From Cyclobacteriaceae bacterium (GTDB taxonomy: Bacteria > Bacteroidota > Bacteroidia > Cytophagales > Cyclobacteriaceae): DNA of 51,927 nucleotides. The stretch covers positions 1-51,927 of the forward strand of contig JAEUUE010000100.1 of the NCBI GenBank assembly GCA_016787605.1. Reading direction: 5' to 3'. This document shows positions 7,528 to 16,737 of this stretch, in pieces (positions within the stretch are counted from its first letter, which is position 1; each line of letters starts with the position of its first letter). Both the position numbers and the translations under genes were made by a program. The notes under the pieces are model-generated. The model had not been told where the DNA came from, did not search any database, and saw only the letters and a list, made by a program, of their open reading frames with translations.

Positions 7528-8523
7528 ATGGTAAAGATTGGTGATATATCCTTGGGTGAATTTCCGCTCCTCCTGGCGCCGATGGAGGATGTGAGCGATC
7601 CGCCTTTCCGTGCGGTGTGCAAAGCCGGTGGCGCCGATCTCATGTACACGGAGTTTATCTCCTCAGAAGGCCTGATCCGCCAGGCGGCGAAGAGCCGTCA
7701 GAAGCTGGATATTTTTGAATACGAGCGACCCATCGGGATTCAGCTGTTTGGGGGCGACATTGGTAATATGGTGGGCTCCGCCGAAATCGCCGCTTCCGTG
7801 AACCCCGACCTTATTGATATCAACTATGGCTGCCCGGTGAAGGCCGTCGCTTGCCGGGGTGCCGGCGCGGCGCTTTTGCAGGACATCCCCAAGATGGTGA
7901 AGATGACCGAATCCATCGTGAAGAGCACCCGCCTGCCGGTAACGGTGAAGACGCGCCTGGGCTGGGACGACCGGACCAAGAACATCACCGAGGTGGCGGA
8001 AAGGCTCCAGGACATCGGCATCAAAGCGCTCACAATACACGGAAGAACCCGCGTGCAGATGTACAAAGGCGAAGCCGACTGGACGCTTATTGGTGAAGTG
8101 AAGAATAATCCCCGCATTCAAATCCCCATCTTCGGCAACGGCGACATCGACTCACCGCAAAAGGCAGTGGAGTACAAGAACCGTTACGGAGTGGATGGCA
8201 TTATGATCGGGCGCGCGGTGATCGGCGCCCCGTGGGTCTTCCGTGAGATCAAGCATTATATGCAAACCGGGGTCCTTCTCCCGCCGCCGGATATTGCCGA
8301 GCGGGTACGGGTATGCCGCGAGCATGTGGAGTTCTCCATCCGCTGGAAAGGCGACCGGCTTGGGGTTTTTGAAATGCGGAGACATTACGCCAATTATTTT
8401 CGCAGCCTGCCCGACTTCAAGCCCTACCGGACCCGATTGGTGGAAGCCAATACGGCCGGCGAAGTATATAGCATCCTGGACGAGATCGGCGAGGTGTTCT
8501 CCCAGGCTACTGCGCTGGCATGA
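7528..8523 (+). CDS. dusB: tRNA-dihydrouridine synthase B
   Basis: 331 aa TIM-barrel flavoenzyme that reduces specific uridines in the tRNA D-loop using NADPH. Motifs: LLLAPMEDVSDPPFR (14-28, FMN and substrate site), INYGCPVKAVACRGAGAALL (98-117) with the proton-donor Cys102, VKTRLGWDD, IHGRTRVQMYKGEADW and GNGDIDSP, then IGRAVIGAPWVF for FMN phosphate binding. These match the DusB branch. The frame has no signal peptide or extra domain. It is divergent from the CPBP protease gene; the next gene, an EamA permease, starts 34 bases after it. Confidence 0.94.
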   Translation: MVKIGDISLGEFPLLLAPMEDVSDPPFRAVCKAGGADLMYTEFISSEGLIRQAAKSRQKLDIFEYERPIGIQLFGGDIGNMVGSAEIAASVNPDLIDINYGCPVKAVACRGAGAALLQDIPKMVKMTESIVKSTRLPVTVKTRLGWDDRTKNITEVAERLQDIGIKALTIHGRTRVQMYKGEADWTLIGEVKNNPRIQIPIFGNGDIDSPQKAVEYKNRYGVDGIMIGRAVIGAPWVFREIKHYMQTGVLLPPPDIAERVRVCREHVEFSIRWKGDRLGVFEMRRHYANYFRSLPDFKPYRTRLVEANTAGEVYSILDEIGEVFSQATALA

Positions 8524-8557
8524 ACGTTAACTAGAGCGGCTTACTACCTTCCTTACT

Positions 8558-9451
8558 TTGGAAAACAAGAATAACCCGTCTTTTCCCATTCTGCTGCTGG
8601 CCGTACTCTCACTCATCTGGGGTACGTCGTTCATCCTGATGAAGAAAGGGCTGGTGGCGCTCACCCCGGTGGAAGTGGCGGCCCTTCGAATCACGGTCGC
8701 CGGCATCCTGGTTTTCCCTATTGCCGTGGTGAAATGGAAGGAAGTAAAGCGGGAGCAGGTAGGCAAACTCCTGATCTCCGGTCTGCTCGGGGTTTTTATT
8801 CCTGCCTTTTTGTTCACCACCGCCCAAAAGCACATCGACAGTTCGGTGGCCGGAATCCTCAATACGCTTTCCCCCCTGTGGACGCTCATCATGGGCGTAC
8901 TCTTTTACAAGCAGATTTTCCGCCGCCCCGCCATCCTCGGTATCCTCGTCGGGCTGGCGGGAACGGTATTGCTGATGTTATCCCGTAGCGGCGGATCGGT
9001 CATCGGGTTCAACGCCTATGGCTTGCTCATTGTATTGGCGTGTGCCTTTTACGGCACGAACCTGAATTTTGTCAAATTCAACATCACCCAGCTGGGATCG
9101 CTGGCGATCACCAGCGTGTCCATCGCACTCATCGGGCCACTCGGCGCACTGGTGCTCTTCGGCATGACCGACTTTGTGCAGCATCTCCAGACAGTACCGG
9201 GTGCCTGGACAGCCGCCGGTTATGTGGCCTTGCTTGCCTTGATGAGCACGGCCATCGCCGGGTTGATCTTTAATAAACTTGTCCGTATCACCACGCCGAT
9301 ATATGCCAGCATGGTTACGTACATCATGCCGCTGGTATCCGTCATGTGGGGCGTGTTGGATGGCGAACATCTTTATGCCGGCCACTTTATCGGGATGGCG
9401 GCCATCCTGGGCGGCGTGTACCTGGCCAACCGCAGGACGATGAATGAATGA
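8558..9451 (+). CDS. EamA/DMT-superfamily permease
   Basis: 297 aa with ten predicted membrane helices in two EamA repeats; the first contains SLIWGTSFILMKKGL (17-31) and SSVAGILNTLSPLWTLIMG, the second STAIAGLIFNKLVRITTP. Members export amino acids, nucleobases or other metabolites; the substrate is unknown here. The only usable start in this frame after an in-frame stop at 8528 is TTG 8558, and the next Met is inside helix one, so TTG is chosen. It overlaps the following FAD oxidoreductase by 4 bases (ATGA), so the two are co-translated. Confidence 0.87.
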   Translation: MENKNNPSFPILLLAVLSLIWGTSFILMKKGLVALTPVEVAALRITVAGILVFPIAVVKWKEVKREQVGKLLISGLLGVFIPAFLFTTAQKHIDSSVAGILNTLSPLWTLIMGVLFYKQIFRRPAILGILVGLAGTVLLMLSRSGGSVIGFNAYGLLIVLACAFYGTNLNFVKFNITQLGSLAITSVSIALIGPLGALVLFGMTDFVQHLQTVPGAWTAAGYVALLALMSTAIAGLIFNKLVRITTPIYASMVTYIMPLVSVMWGVLDGEHLYAGHFIGMAAILGGVYLANRRTMNE

Positions 9452-10512
9452 CTCACCGCACCGACTATATTATAGTTGGCCAGGGCCTGGCCGGTTCTTC
9501 CCTCGCTTTTGAACTTCTCCAGAGAGGCAAGAGTGTCGTTGTGTATGATGAACCGATGAAGAATCGGGCGTCGGTCATTTCAGCGGGCATCTGCAATCCC
9601 ATTACCGGCAAGGTAATGACCACGACGTATGCCGCCCATCTTCTTTTTCCCTTTCTTCATCAGTGGTATGCCGGTGCAGAGCGGATCATCGGGAGAAAAT
9701 TCTTCCACCCGATGCCCCTTTACCGTCCATTTCTTTCGCAGCAAGAACTTGAGCAGTGGAAAATGAAGGCTTTGCAGGAGCCTGTCAGGATGTTTATCAG
9801 GAAAATTCATGAGACCAGCTCGGCCGGAGAGATGCTCAATGATCCATGGGGTGGGCTGGAACTTGACCTGGCCGGTTACCTGGATGTAAAGGGGTGGGTT
9901 GACGCCGTCCGCAGTCTTCTCAGGGATCGGGGAATGTACCGGGAGCAATCCTTTGATGAGGGTGAAGTGAGAGTTACCGAGGAGGTTTGTTATCAGGATG
10001 TCAGGGCCAGCCGCATCATCTTTTGTCATGGACTTGCGGCCCGCCAAAGCCCATGGTTTGGCTACCTGCCCATCCGGCCCTTGAAGGGGGAGACTCTGAC
10101 GGTGCGGCTGGCGCTGCCCGCCGGGAGGATCATCAGTCGGGGGGTTTACGTGGTGCCGGCGAAAACTCCCGGTGAGTTTGTCATCGGATCGACCTACCAG
10201 CATGAACCGTTTCCGGCGGGGAATTCCCCCGAAGGAAAGGCCCTGCTGATGGAGCGCCTTGCCGCTGTCGTAAGGGTGGCTGCAGAACCCATTCACCAAG
10301 ATTGGGGTATCCGGCCCACCGTGACCGACCGGCGGCCGTTGATGGGAGGCCACCCTCGCGAAGAAAGGGTTGTTATTTTCAATGGCCTGGGCACGAAAGG
10401 TGTGAGCCTGGCTCCCTATTTTGCATCCCGATTGGCCGATTGGATGGAGGGGATCAACGCGTTGCCGGACGAGGTCAATATTTCAAGGTTCAAACCGTTA
10501 TATTCGAACTGA
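9448..10512 (+). CDS. FAD-dependent oxidoreductase, DAO (glycine/D-amino acid oxidase) fold
   Basis: 354 aa. An N-terminal dinucleotide-binding motif, IIVGQGLAGSSLAFELL (residues 8-24), is followed by the acidic end of strand two (VVVYDEP). A DAO-type substrate domain contains IRPLKGETL and near the C-terminus GIRPTVTDRRPLMGGHP and FNGLGTKGVSLAP, the FAD-contacting loop of this family. It probably oxidises an amino acid or amine with FAD. It resembles the oxidoreductase half of MnmC, but a tRNA role is unproven and the methyltransferase half is absent. Its ATG overlaps the stop of the EamA gene. It ends 11 bases before the next gene. Confidence 0.82.
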   Translation: MTHRTDYIIVGQGLAGSSLAFELLQRGKSVVVYDEPMKNRASVISAGICNPITGKVMTTTYAAHLLFPFLHQWYAGAERIIGRKFFHPMPLYRPFLSQQELEQWKMKALQEPVRMFIRKIHETSSAGEMLNDPWGGLELDLAGYLDVKGWVDAVRSLLRDRGMYREQSFDEGEVRVTEEVCYQDVRASRIIFCHGLAARQSPWFGYLPIRPLKGETLTVRLALPAGRIISRGVYVVPAKTPGEFVIGSTYQHEPFPAGNSPEGKALLMERLAAVVRVAAEPIHQDWGIRPTVTDRRPLMGGHPREERVVIFNGLGTKGVSLAPYFASRLADWMEGINALPDEVNISRFKPLYSN

Positions 10513-10523
10513 CTGTGTTGAAG

Positions 10524-13500
10524 ATGCGATTCGGGTTGTGCGTACGGTTTTTCTCCGTCTTTGCGGGGATTTTGCTGCTTGCACTTTCCGCCCGGGCGCA
10601 GATGGCGAATGAGTCGTTTGGAAGGAACCGGGTTCAATACCGGACCTTCGAATGGCAGTATATCAGCTCCGATAATTTCGATGTCTATTATTATGGGGAC
10701 CGCCGGCGTGTAGCCACCGAGGCGACCCAGTACCTGGAGTCGGAGTTCGACCGGATCACGGATCTGATCGGGTATCCCCCTTACCTCAAGACCAAAGTAT
10801 TCCTCTACAACTCGGTAACGGACATGCACCAAAGCAATATGGGCATGCTCGGCAAGCAGTACCGGGTGGGCGGGGAAACGGAATTCATCAAACCCTACGT
10901 TGAGATCGCGCACCCGGGGACCCTCGAAGGATTCAAGGAGGAGCTTATCCTCAAAGTCACCGACCTCATGATCCATGAGATGATGTTTGGAGGAAGCCTG
11001 AAAGACATGTTTCAGAGTTCGGTCCTGATGAACCTCCCGGAATGGTTCATCTATGGTGTGTCTGCATATGCGGCGCGCGGCTGGGACGCAGAAATGGATG
11101 ATTATGCCCGGCAGTTTGTACAAAGCAAGCAGGTGAATAAGGCTTTTCGCTTGACGGGCGCTGAGGCTTCGCTCATCGGGCAGTCGATCTGGAATTATGT
11201 GGTGGAGAAGTATGGCAAGGCCAGCGTGGCCAACATCCTCAACTACACGCGGGTAATCCGTAATGAGCAAAAGAGCATCTACATCACGCTGGGTATACCG
11301 TTCAAGCAGCTCGTTGCAGATTGGAAGCGCTACTATGGCGAAGATCAGCAGCGTATCAGCGCCAGTTACGTGCCGGCTTCCGATTCACTGCGGCTCATTC
11401 CCAGACACCGCAAGACGATCGTCTACACCACCATGAAGATCAGCCCGGATGGCAGAAATATAGCCTATGCGGAGAATGACCGGGGCAAGTATACCGTGAT
11501 TGTCAAATCGCTTGAAACGGGCAAAGAGACGACCATCCTGACGGACGGCAACAAGGTGTTCAGGCAAACCGTCGACACCAGCCTTCCGCTGGTGAGTTGG
11601 GCTGACGGTCACACGCTGGGTGTGATCGGTACGCGGTATGGTCAGCATATCTTCTGGCTGTATGACCTGACTACCCGGAGCAAGATTCCGCGAACCCTTA
11701 ACCGGTTCACCAACATACGCAGTCTTAATTTTTCCGATAACGGAAGACTCGCCGTGATCAGCGCCGATCTCGACGGCCAAAATGACCTTTACCTGATCAG
11801 CTCGCGACGAGACCTTACCCGGCGCCTGACCAACGACTTGTTCGATGACTTTGATCCGATTTTTGTCCCAAAGACGAATACGCTTGTCTTCAGCTCCAAC
11901 CGCACTACCGATACGGTGAACACGGTCCGACGGGACTTTGCAAAAGCAGCGTCCAATTATAATCTCTTCGTTTACAACCTGGACACGACGACGAATGTGG
12001 TTACCCGGATCACTAACACCCTCAGCCGTGACTATTCCCCCAAGGCGGTAGATGAGAACAACATCTATTACCTCAGCGATCAGCGGGGCATCATTAACCT
12101 GTTCCGCTTCAACCGGCAAACGGGGGTTTACGCCCAGGTCACCAATTTTCAGTCCAGCATTAAGTCCTTCGATCTTCATCCAGAGTCGGGAGTCTTTGCG
12201 GCCGTCATGGTCAACCGGACACGGGAAGACATCTTCGTTTATCAGCCCTTCAACCTGGAGCGGCAAATCTTCACCCCGGCTACCCGCCGGAAAGAGACCC
12301 AGCAGGTGCGAAACCTGACCGAACGGCGCAAGCGCGAAGTGAAGCAGGGGGTGACCCTGAAGGAACTCATCAATGAGCGCTTACAGCAAAAGCGTGACAC
12401 CGTTCCCCCGAAGCCAAAGCCGGACACCCTCAGTCGTCCTGCCGTGGATACGATCAGGCCTATCCCGCGTACCAGCCCCCGCGATTCTCTCACCAAGGAT
12501 TCGCTGGCGGTGAAGAAGGTGCCGGCGGAAATCAACGTCGACGACTACACGTTTGAAGAAGCGGCCGTCAAGCGGGATACCGTGGTGAAGCCCGTAACGC
12601 CACCCAAGAAGGAGCCTGATGTCAATACCGACGACTACCGTTTCGAAGATGAGGCGCTGAAGACGCAGAAGCCGGGGGAGACTTTTCTCAGCCGCTATAT
12701 GAAAGCCAAGGAGGGCAACCGGATTACGGGGCCATTCCCGTATCAGCCCAAATTCAGTTATGAAAATTTCACCACGGATTTTGTCATCGACCCGCTCCGG
12801 GGCTTCAGCATCCGGCTGGAGACGCAGATGAATGATATTCTTGAAAACTTCCGGATACACGGCGGGATCCAGACGGCTTTTGATTGGAAGAGCGGCGATG
12901 TATTCGGTGAATTCCATTACCTGAAGCACCGCGTCGACTTCAGCGTCCGGTACGACCGCAAAGTAATTTTCTGGTCCCAGGCCGAAGAGTCGGGCACCAG
13001 CACCAACGTTCAGCGCCAGAAGTACTCTTGGCAAAAACTGGAAATCGGCGCTTCGCTTCCGCTTACAGTACGTACCCGGGTATCGCTCAAGCCTTTCGTC
13101 GGCTATACATTCTACGAAGACCTCGGACCCGATCAACGCATTGTGTCTCCCCCCGCGTTTCGTCCCTCCAAGAGTCAATGGTATGCCGGCGGGCGCGCCG
13201 AATTCGTATTTGATAATTCGCTCAACAGCGGGCTCAATCTCATGGAGGGAACGCGGGCCAAGCTGGCCCTGGTGCACTATGAGGGACTTGGAAACAAGAA
13301 TGCAAGCTTCTCCCAGGTTTATGTCGACGTCCGTCACTATCAGAAGATTTATCGCGAGATCGTCCTGGCCGTCCGCGGGTATGCCGGCAATTTCTTTGGC
13401 AATGCGCCCAAACAGTATGTGCTGGGCGGAGTGGACAACTGGTTCGGGAACTCCACCAACTACGAAGGGGTAAAGAACCCGCTCTATGTGAAATCGGGCT

Positions 13501-13931
13501 ACAATGAAAACCTGGTGTTCACGGAGTTTGCCACGACGCTCCGAGGATTTGACTATGCCACTCTTTATGGCACGAGCGTAGCCATGTTTAACGCGGAATT
13601 GCGCATGCCGCTGGTCCGGGCACTGGGTGGCGGCTCCACGTCGAGCGGTTTCCTGAGGCATATGCAGCTCACGGCGTTCTATGATATCGGAACCAGTTGG
13701 ACGGGTGCTCCCCCCATCAACTCCGAGAACAGCCTCCGCACGGTCGAAGTAAAGTCCGGGCCTTTCACGATAGACCTCAAACAATACCTGAATCCCTGGC
13801 TCTACAGCTATGGACTCGGGTTCCGATCCATGATTCTCGGTTATTACCTCAAATTCGATTATGCGTGGCCGGTGGAGAACTTCAAGGTGAAAGATCCCCG
13901 GATCATGGTTTCCGTGGGGTTAGACTTCTAA
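10524..13931 (+). CDS. Large secreted protein: degenerate MA-clan peptidase + PD40 propeller + predicted C-terminal outer-membrane barrel
   Basis: 1,135 aa from ATG 10524; an upstream extension of the open frame overlaps the previous gene and is rejected because a signal peptide (cleavage near SARA-QM, residues 22-27) starts at this Met. Residues about 45-280 resemble gluzincin metallopeptidases (LMIHEMMF, LPEWFIYG), but the second His of HExxH is Phe155 and the WxxEG Glu is Tyr177, so it should not bind catalytic zinc. About 290-590 is a TolB/PD40-like propeller with repeats such as ISPDGRNIAYA and NLNFSDNGRLAVISAD-type blades. A charged, proline-rich linker (about 590-740) holds two copies of a DDYxFE motif. 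The remaining part is rich in alternating beta strands and ends in VSVGLDF, a typical barrel C-terminus. Function is unknown; surface or periplasmic binding is inferred. Confidence 0.8.
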   Translation: MRFGLCVRFFSVFAGILLLALSARAQMANESFGRNRVQYRTFEWQYISSDNFDVYYYGDRRRVATEATQYLESEFDRITDLIGYPPYLKTKVFLYNSVTDMHQSNMGMLGKQYRVGGETEFIKPYVEIAHPGTLEGFKEELILKVTDLMIHEMMFGGSLKDMFQSSVLMNLPEWFIYGVSAYAARGWDAEMDDYARQFVQSKQVNKAFRLTGAEASLIGQSIWNYVVEKYGKASVANILNYTRVIRNEQKSIYITLGIPFKQLVADWKRYYGEDQQRISASYVPASDSLRLIPRHRKTIVYTTMKISPDGRNIAYAENDRGKYTVIVKSLETGKETTILTDGNKVFRQTVDTSLPLVSWADGHTLGVIGTRYGQHIFWLYDLTTRSKIPRTLNRFTNIRSLNFSDNGRLAVISADLDGQNDLYLISSRRDLTRRLTNDLFDDFDPIFVPKTNTLVFSSNRTTDTVNTVRRDFAKAASNYNLFVYNLDTTTNVVTRITNTLSRDYSPKAVDENNIYYLSDQRGIINLFRFNRQTGVYAQVTNFQSSIKSFDLHPESGVFAAVMVNRTREDIFVYQPFNLERQIFTPATRRKETQQVRNLTERRKREVKQGVTLKELINERLQQKRDTVPPKPKPDTLSRPAVDTIRPIPRTSPRDSLTKDSLAVKKVPAEINVDDYTFEEAAVKRDTVVKPVTPPKKEPDVNTDDYRFEDEALKTQKPGETFLSRYMKAKEGNRITGPFPYQPKFSYENFTTDFVIDPLRGFSIRLETQMNDILENFRIHGGIQTAFDWKSGDVFGEFHYLKHRVDFSVRYDRKVIFWSQAEESGTSTNVQRQKYSWQKLEIGASLPLTVRTRVSLKPFVGYTFYEDLGPDQRIVSPPAFRPSKSQWYAGGRAEFVFDNSLNSGLNLMEGTRAKLALVHYEGLGNKNASFSQVYVDVRHYQKIYREIVLAVRGYAGNFFGNAPKQYVLGGVDNWFGNSTNYEGVKNPLYVKSGYNENLVFTEFATTLRGFDYATLYGTSVAMFNAELRMPLVRALGGGSTSSGFLRHMQLTAFYDIGTSWTGAPPINSENSLRTVEVKSGPFTIDLKQYLNPWLYSYGLGFRSMILGYYLKFDYAWPVENFKVKDPRIMVSVGLDF

Positions 13932-13971
13932 GCGCTGTCGTTCCGTATCTTGCGCAAAATTCCCGCTGTAT

Positions 13972-14841
13972 ATGCTGCGTTCCATGACTGGCTTCGGGCA
14001 GGCCATCGGCGTGGTTGGCGAAGGGTCCATCCATGTCGAAGTAAAGTCGCTCAATTCCAAGTTTCTTGATCTCAACCTGAAGCTCCCGGCGGCGCTATCC
14101 GAAAAGGATATGGAAATACGCAACCTGATTCAGGATCGACTTGAGCGGGGCAAGATTTCCGCCACCATCACCCTGGACCGGCACCTGGCCGGAGCGCAAC
14201 CCGCCCGTTACCACGAAGAGCGTTTCATCGCCCACTACCTGGAGTTGAAGAAACTGGCGGACCGGGTGGTGGCACCCTATGACACCCTGTTTGAGTTGGC
14301 GTTACGCTCACCCGAAGTGTCCCTGGAGGAGGGAAAGGCTTCCCCGGAAATCCTGGAAAAACTGATGGATACGCTTACGGCCGCGCTGGCTCACTGCAAC
14401 AAGTTTCGCGAGGACGAAGGCCGGGTACTGGCCGGCAAGCTGGGCGGATACATTGACCAGATTGAACAAGGGCTGAACAGGATCGAGTCGCTGGACACCG
14501 GGCGCGTGGACAAAATACGAAAGCGGCTTCGTGACCAGGTGACCGACTTCTTTGGCGAGGAGGGTTTTGACAAGAACCGCCTGGAGCAGGAGTTGATCTT
14601 CTATGTGGAAAAACTTGATATCCATGAAGAACGGGTACGATTGCGCGCGCACCTTTCCTACTTCCGTGAAAGCATGAAGAGCGCATCCGGAGGCAAGAAG
14701 CTGGGATTCATCTCCCAGGAAATCGGCCGCGAAATTAATACCATCGGTTCCAAGGCCAATGACGCCGCCATGCAGCGCGAGGTGGTGGGAATGAAGGAAG
14801 AACTGGAAAAGATCAAGGAACAGTTGAACAATGTTCTTTAA
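13972..14841 (+). CDS. yicC: YicC/YloC family endoribonuclease
   Basis: 289 aa. The N-terminus LRSMTGFGQA is the family hallmark, followed by IHVEVKSLNSKFLDLNLKLP (21-40), and the C-terminal DUF1732 region has IHEERVRLRAHLSYF and GKKLGFISQEIGREINTIGSKAND. YicC proteins are cytoplasmic RNA endonucleases that affect small RNA and mRNA decay in E. coli. In many bacteria gmk follows yicC; here the neighbour is instead a small secreted protein whose ATG lies inside the yicC end (11-base overlap). A second in-frame Met at 13984 is possible, but the first preserves the usual MxRSMTGFG start. Confidence 0.93.
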   Translation: MLRSMTGFGQAIGVVGEGSIHVEVKSLNSKFLDLNLKLPAALSEKDMEIRNLIQDRLERGKISATITLDRHLAGAQPARYHEERFIAHYLELKKLADRVVAPYDTLFELALRSPEVSLEEGKASPEILEKLMDTLTAALAHCNKFREDEGRVLAGKLGGYIDQIEQGLNRIESLDTGRVDKIRKRLRDQVTDFFGEEGFDKNRLEQELIFYVEKLDIHEERVRLRAHLSYFRESMKSASGGKKLGFISQEIGREINTIGSKANDAAMQREVVGMKEELEKIKEQLNNVL

Positions 14842-15538
14842 CCGACGGTTACAGGCGTTGCTGATCGCCACCGGGTTCCTCCTGGCGGCGATGGTCACCG
14901 CCGTGGGACAAACCAAATCCTTCAGCCGAACTTCCGATGAATTAATCGGCCTGTGGTCGGGAGAAGGCGAGATGATTGAGTTCCGCAGCGACGGAAAATG
15001 CCGGTATGCGGATGAATTATACCCTTATGCGCTCTCGCAGGGCTTCCTGGTTATCGATACACCGGGAGGATCAGTAACGTTCGCCTATGTGATTAAGTCC
15101 GGGCAACTGGTGCTCACGGCAAACGGACAGCAGTCGGTGTATACCAAGGTGACCGGCGCCCGACAGGTCAAACCGTCGTACAAGGATTTGCGGAATCCCG
15201 CCGACCTGGTGGGCCAATGGTGTTATTTAAAAAGTTCAACGGGCTCGTATTCCGGCCGTTGCATCACACTTCGTGCCGATGGCACTTATTTGTATGTGGA
15301 GGAAGGATCCAGAAGTGTTCAAACCGAGGAGCTGACCGGCGGTACTTCGGCGCAAGCCTCAGATTCCGGCACCTGGTACGTAGAGGGGGACAGGTTGTAC
15401 TATACTTCGGCGAAAGAAGGACCCGGCTCCTACCGGCTGGAACGACGGAATCATCCGGTGAACAGCCAGGATCCGATGATTGTGCTTGATGATGAGCCTT
15501 TTGTGACTACGGTACGACGTGCCCCCTGGAAGAACTGA
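14831..15538 (+). CDS. Secreted hypothetical protein with two lipocalin-like repeats
   Basis: 235 aa, function not recognised. A signal peptide covers residues 1-27 (hydrophobic LLIATGFLLAAMVTAVGQ). Two similar beta-rich modules follow, each starting with a LIGLW / LVGQW motif (about residues 38 and 125) and continuing with a phrase of the type FRSDGKCRY / LRADGTYLY, a pattern typical of lipocalin-like single-domain proteins in Bacteroidota that report strand-turn-strand units. Cysteines are few (Cys57, and two in the second module). It probably resides in the periplasm or on the outer membrane. Translation is likely coupled to yicC through the 11-base overlap. Confidence 0.7.
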   Translation: MFFNRRLQALLIATGFLLAAMVTAVGQTKSFSRTSDELIGLWSGEGEMIEFRSDGKCRYADELYPYALSQGFLVIDTPGGSVTFAYVIKSGQLVLTANGQQSVYTKVTGARQVKPSYKDLRNPADLVGQWCYLKSSTGSYSGRCITLRADGTYLYVEEGSRSVQTEELTGGTSAQASDSGTWYVEGDRLYYTSAKEGPGSYRLERRNHPVNSQDPMIVLDDEPFVTTVRRAPWKN

Positions 15539-15586
15539 TATTCCCGGAATTCGTACATTTAGTATCTCCAACCAATCACGATAACC

Positions 15587-16729
15587 ATGAGCACATCCAT
15601 TTCCCGCAGGGCGTGGTTTAAGTCCGCCCTCACCGCCGGAGCGGCCATGCCGCTGGGCCTTTCTCTCGTTCAGGAGTTGATGGCCGCACCCGCAAGCCGT
15701 GCAGAGGTCGAATTCCTGTCGTCGCTGAATGGGAAATTGGTGCGTCTCGGATCCAATGAAAACCCTTACGGGCCATCCTCAAAGGCCCGCGAGGCCATCC
15801 AGCGGTCCATTGGAGAGGGGAACCGTTATGCTTTCGATCAGAGCCAGGAACTCAAGGAAATAATTGCCGCGCACGAGGGAGTGACCCCCGATCATATTTT
15901 CATGGCCGCCGGGAGCGGGGAAGTACTGGCCATTACGGGCATGACCGTTGGTCTGGAGGGTGGTTCGGTGTTGTCGGCCTATCCGACCTTTACCATGCTG
16001 ATGAACTTTGCCCAGAAGTTCAAGGCCCGCTGGGATAAGATTGACCTCGACAAGAACATGGCGCATGACCTGGAGGCCATGGCCGCCGCCGTGAAGCCGG
16101 ATACGAGGATTGTTTTTGTGGTGAACCCGAACAATCCGACGGGTACGGTGGTCGACCATTCGCGACTGAAGAACTTTTGCATCGAGATGGCAAAAAAGAC
16201 GACCGTATTTGCCGATGAAGCTTACCTCGAGTTCCTCGAGCCGGCCCAGCAGCAATCCATGGTGGAGTTGGTGAAGCAAGGGCACAATGTCATTGTCTCT
16301 CGCACGTTCTCAAAAATCTATGGGTTGGCAGGCCTTCGGATCGGGTATGCTGTCGCCAAGCCTGACCTGATCAAGAAACTGGAAGACAAACAACTGGGGA
16401 CTATCCTCAACCAGGCTGCGCTTGCCGCGGCAAAAGCCAGCCTTGGCGACCAGGAATTCATGTCCTACACCCGAAAGTTGAACGCGGAAGCGCGTGCCTA
16501 CTTTACTGACTACCTGGATCGCAAGAAATGGTTCTACGGCAAATCGTTCACCAACGTGGTGCTCTTCCCCGCGCCGAAGAGTGGTAAAATGATCCTGGAG
16601 GAAACCATGAAGCGTGGCTACCAGATCCGGGTCTGGGATTACCAGGCCAAGGAATGGTGCCGGGTGAGTATTGGCACGCTGGACGAAATGAAGTCGTTCG
16701 TTAAGGTATTTGACGAGATCGTCTCCTGA
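15587..16729 (+). CDS. Tat-exported class I/II aminotransferase (HisC-like)
   Basis: 380 aa PLP enzyme of the histidinol-phosphate aminotransferase type. An N-terminal twin-arginine signal (SRRAWFK at 6-12, then a hydrophobic stretch ending near AAPA, residue 36) indicates export in folded form to the periplasm. Catalytic elements are complete: SNENPYGPS (56-64), NPNNPTGTV (180-188), DEAYLEF (210-216), Schiff-base Lys243 in SRTFSKIYGLAGLRIGY and Arg251. Cytoplasmic HisC makes histidine; an exported homologue must act on a different, extracytoplasmic amine or keto acid, or be a pyridoxal enzyme for an exported product. No histidine biosynthesis genes are nearby. It is convergent with the Nramp gene, with 8 bases between stop codons. 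Confidence 0.88.
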   Translation: MSTSISRRAWFKSALTAGAAMPLGLSLVQELMAAPASRAEVEFLSSLNGKLVRLGSNENPYGPSSKAREAIQRSIGEGNRYAFDQSQELKEIIAAHEGVTPDHIFMAAGSGEVLAITGMTVGLEGGSVLSAYPTFTMLMNFAQKFKARWDKIDLDKNMAHDLEAMAAAVKPDTRIVFVVNPNNPTGTVVDHSRLKNFCIEMAKKTTVFADEAYLEFLEPAQQQSMVELVKQGHNVIVSRTFSKIYGLAGLRIGYAVAKPDLIKKLEDKQLGTILNQAALAAAKASLGDQEFMSYTRKLNAEARAYFTDYLDRKKWFYGKSFTNVVLFPAPKSGKMILEETMKRGYQIRVWDYQAKEWCRVSIGTLDEMKSFVKVFDEIVS

Positions 16730-16737
16730 TCAAACAG

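Noticed and set aside
12381-13784. A 467-codon minus-strand frame inside the PD40/barrel protein gene
   Set aside because: Antisense to a supported gene, rich in Arg and His, no motif or signal peptide.
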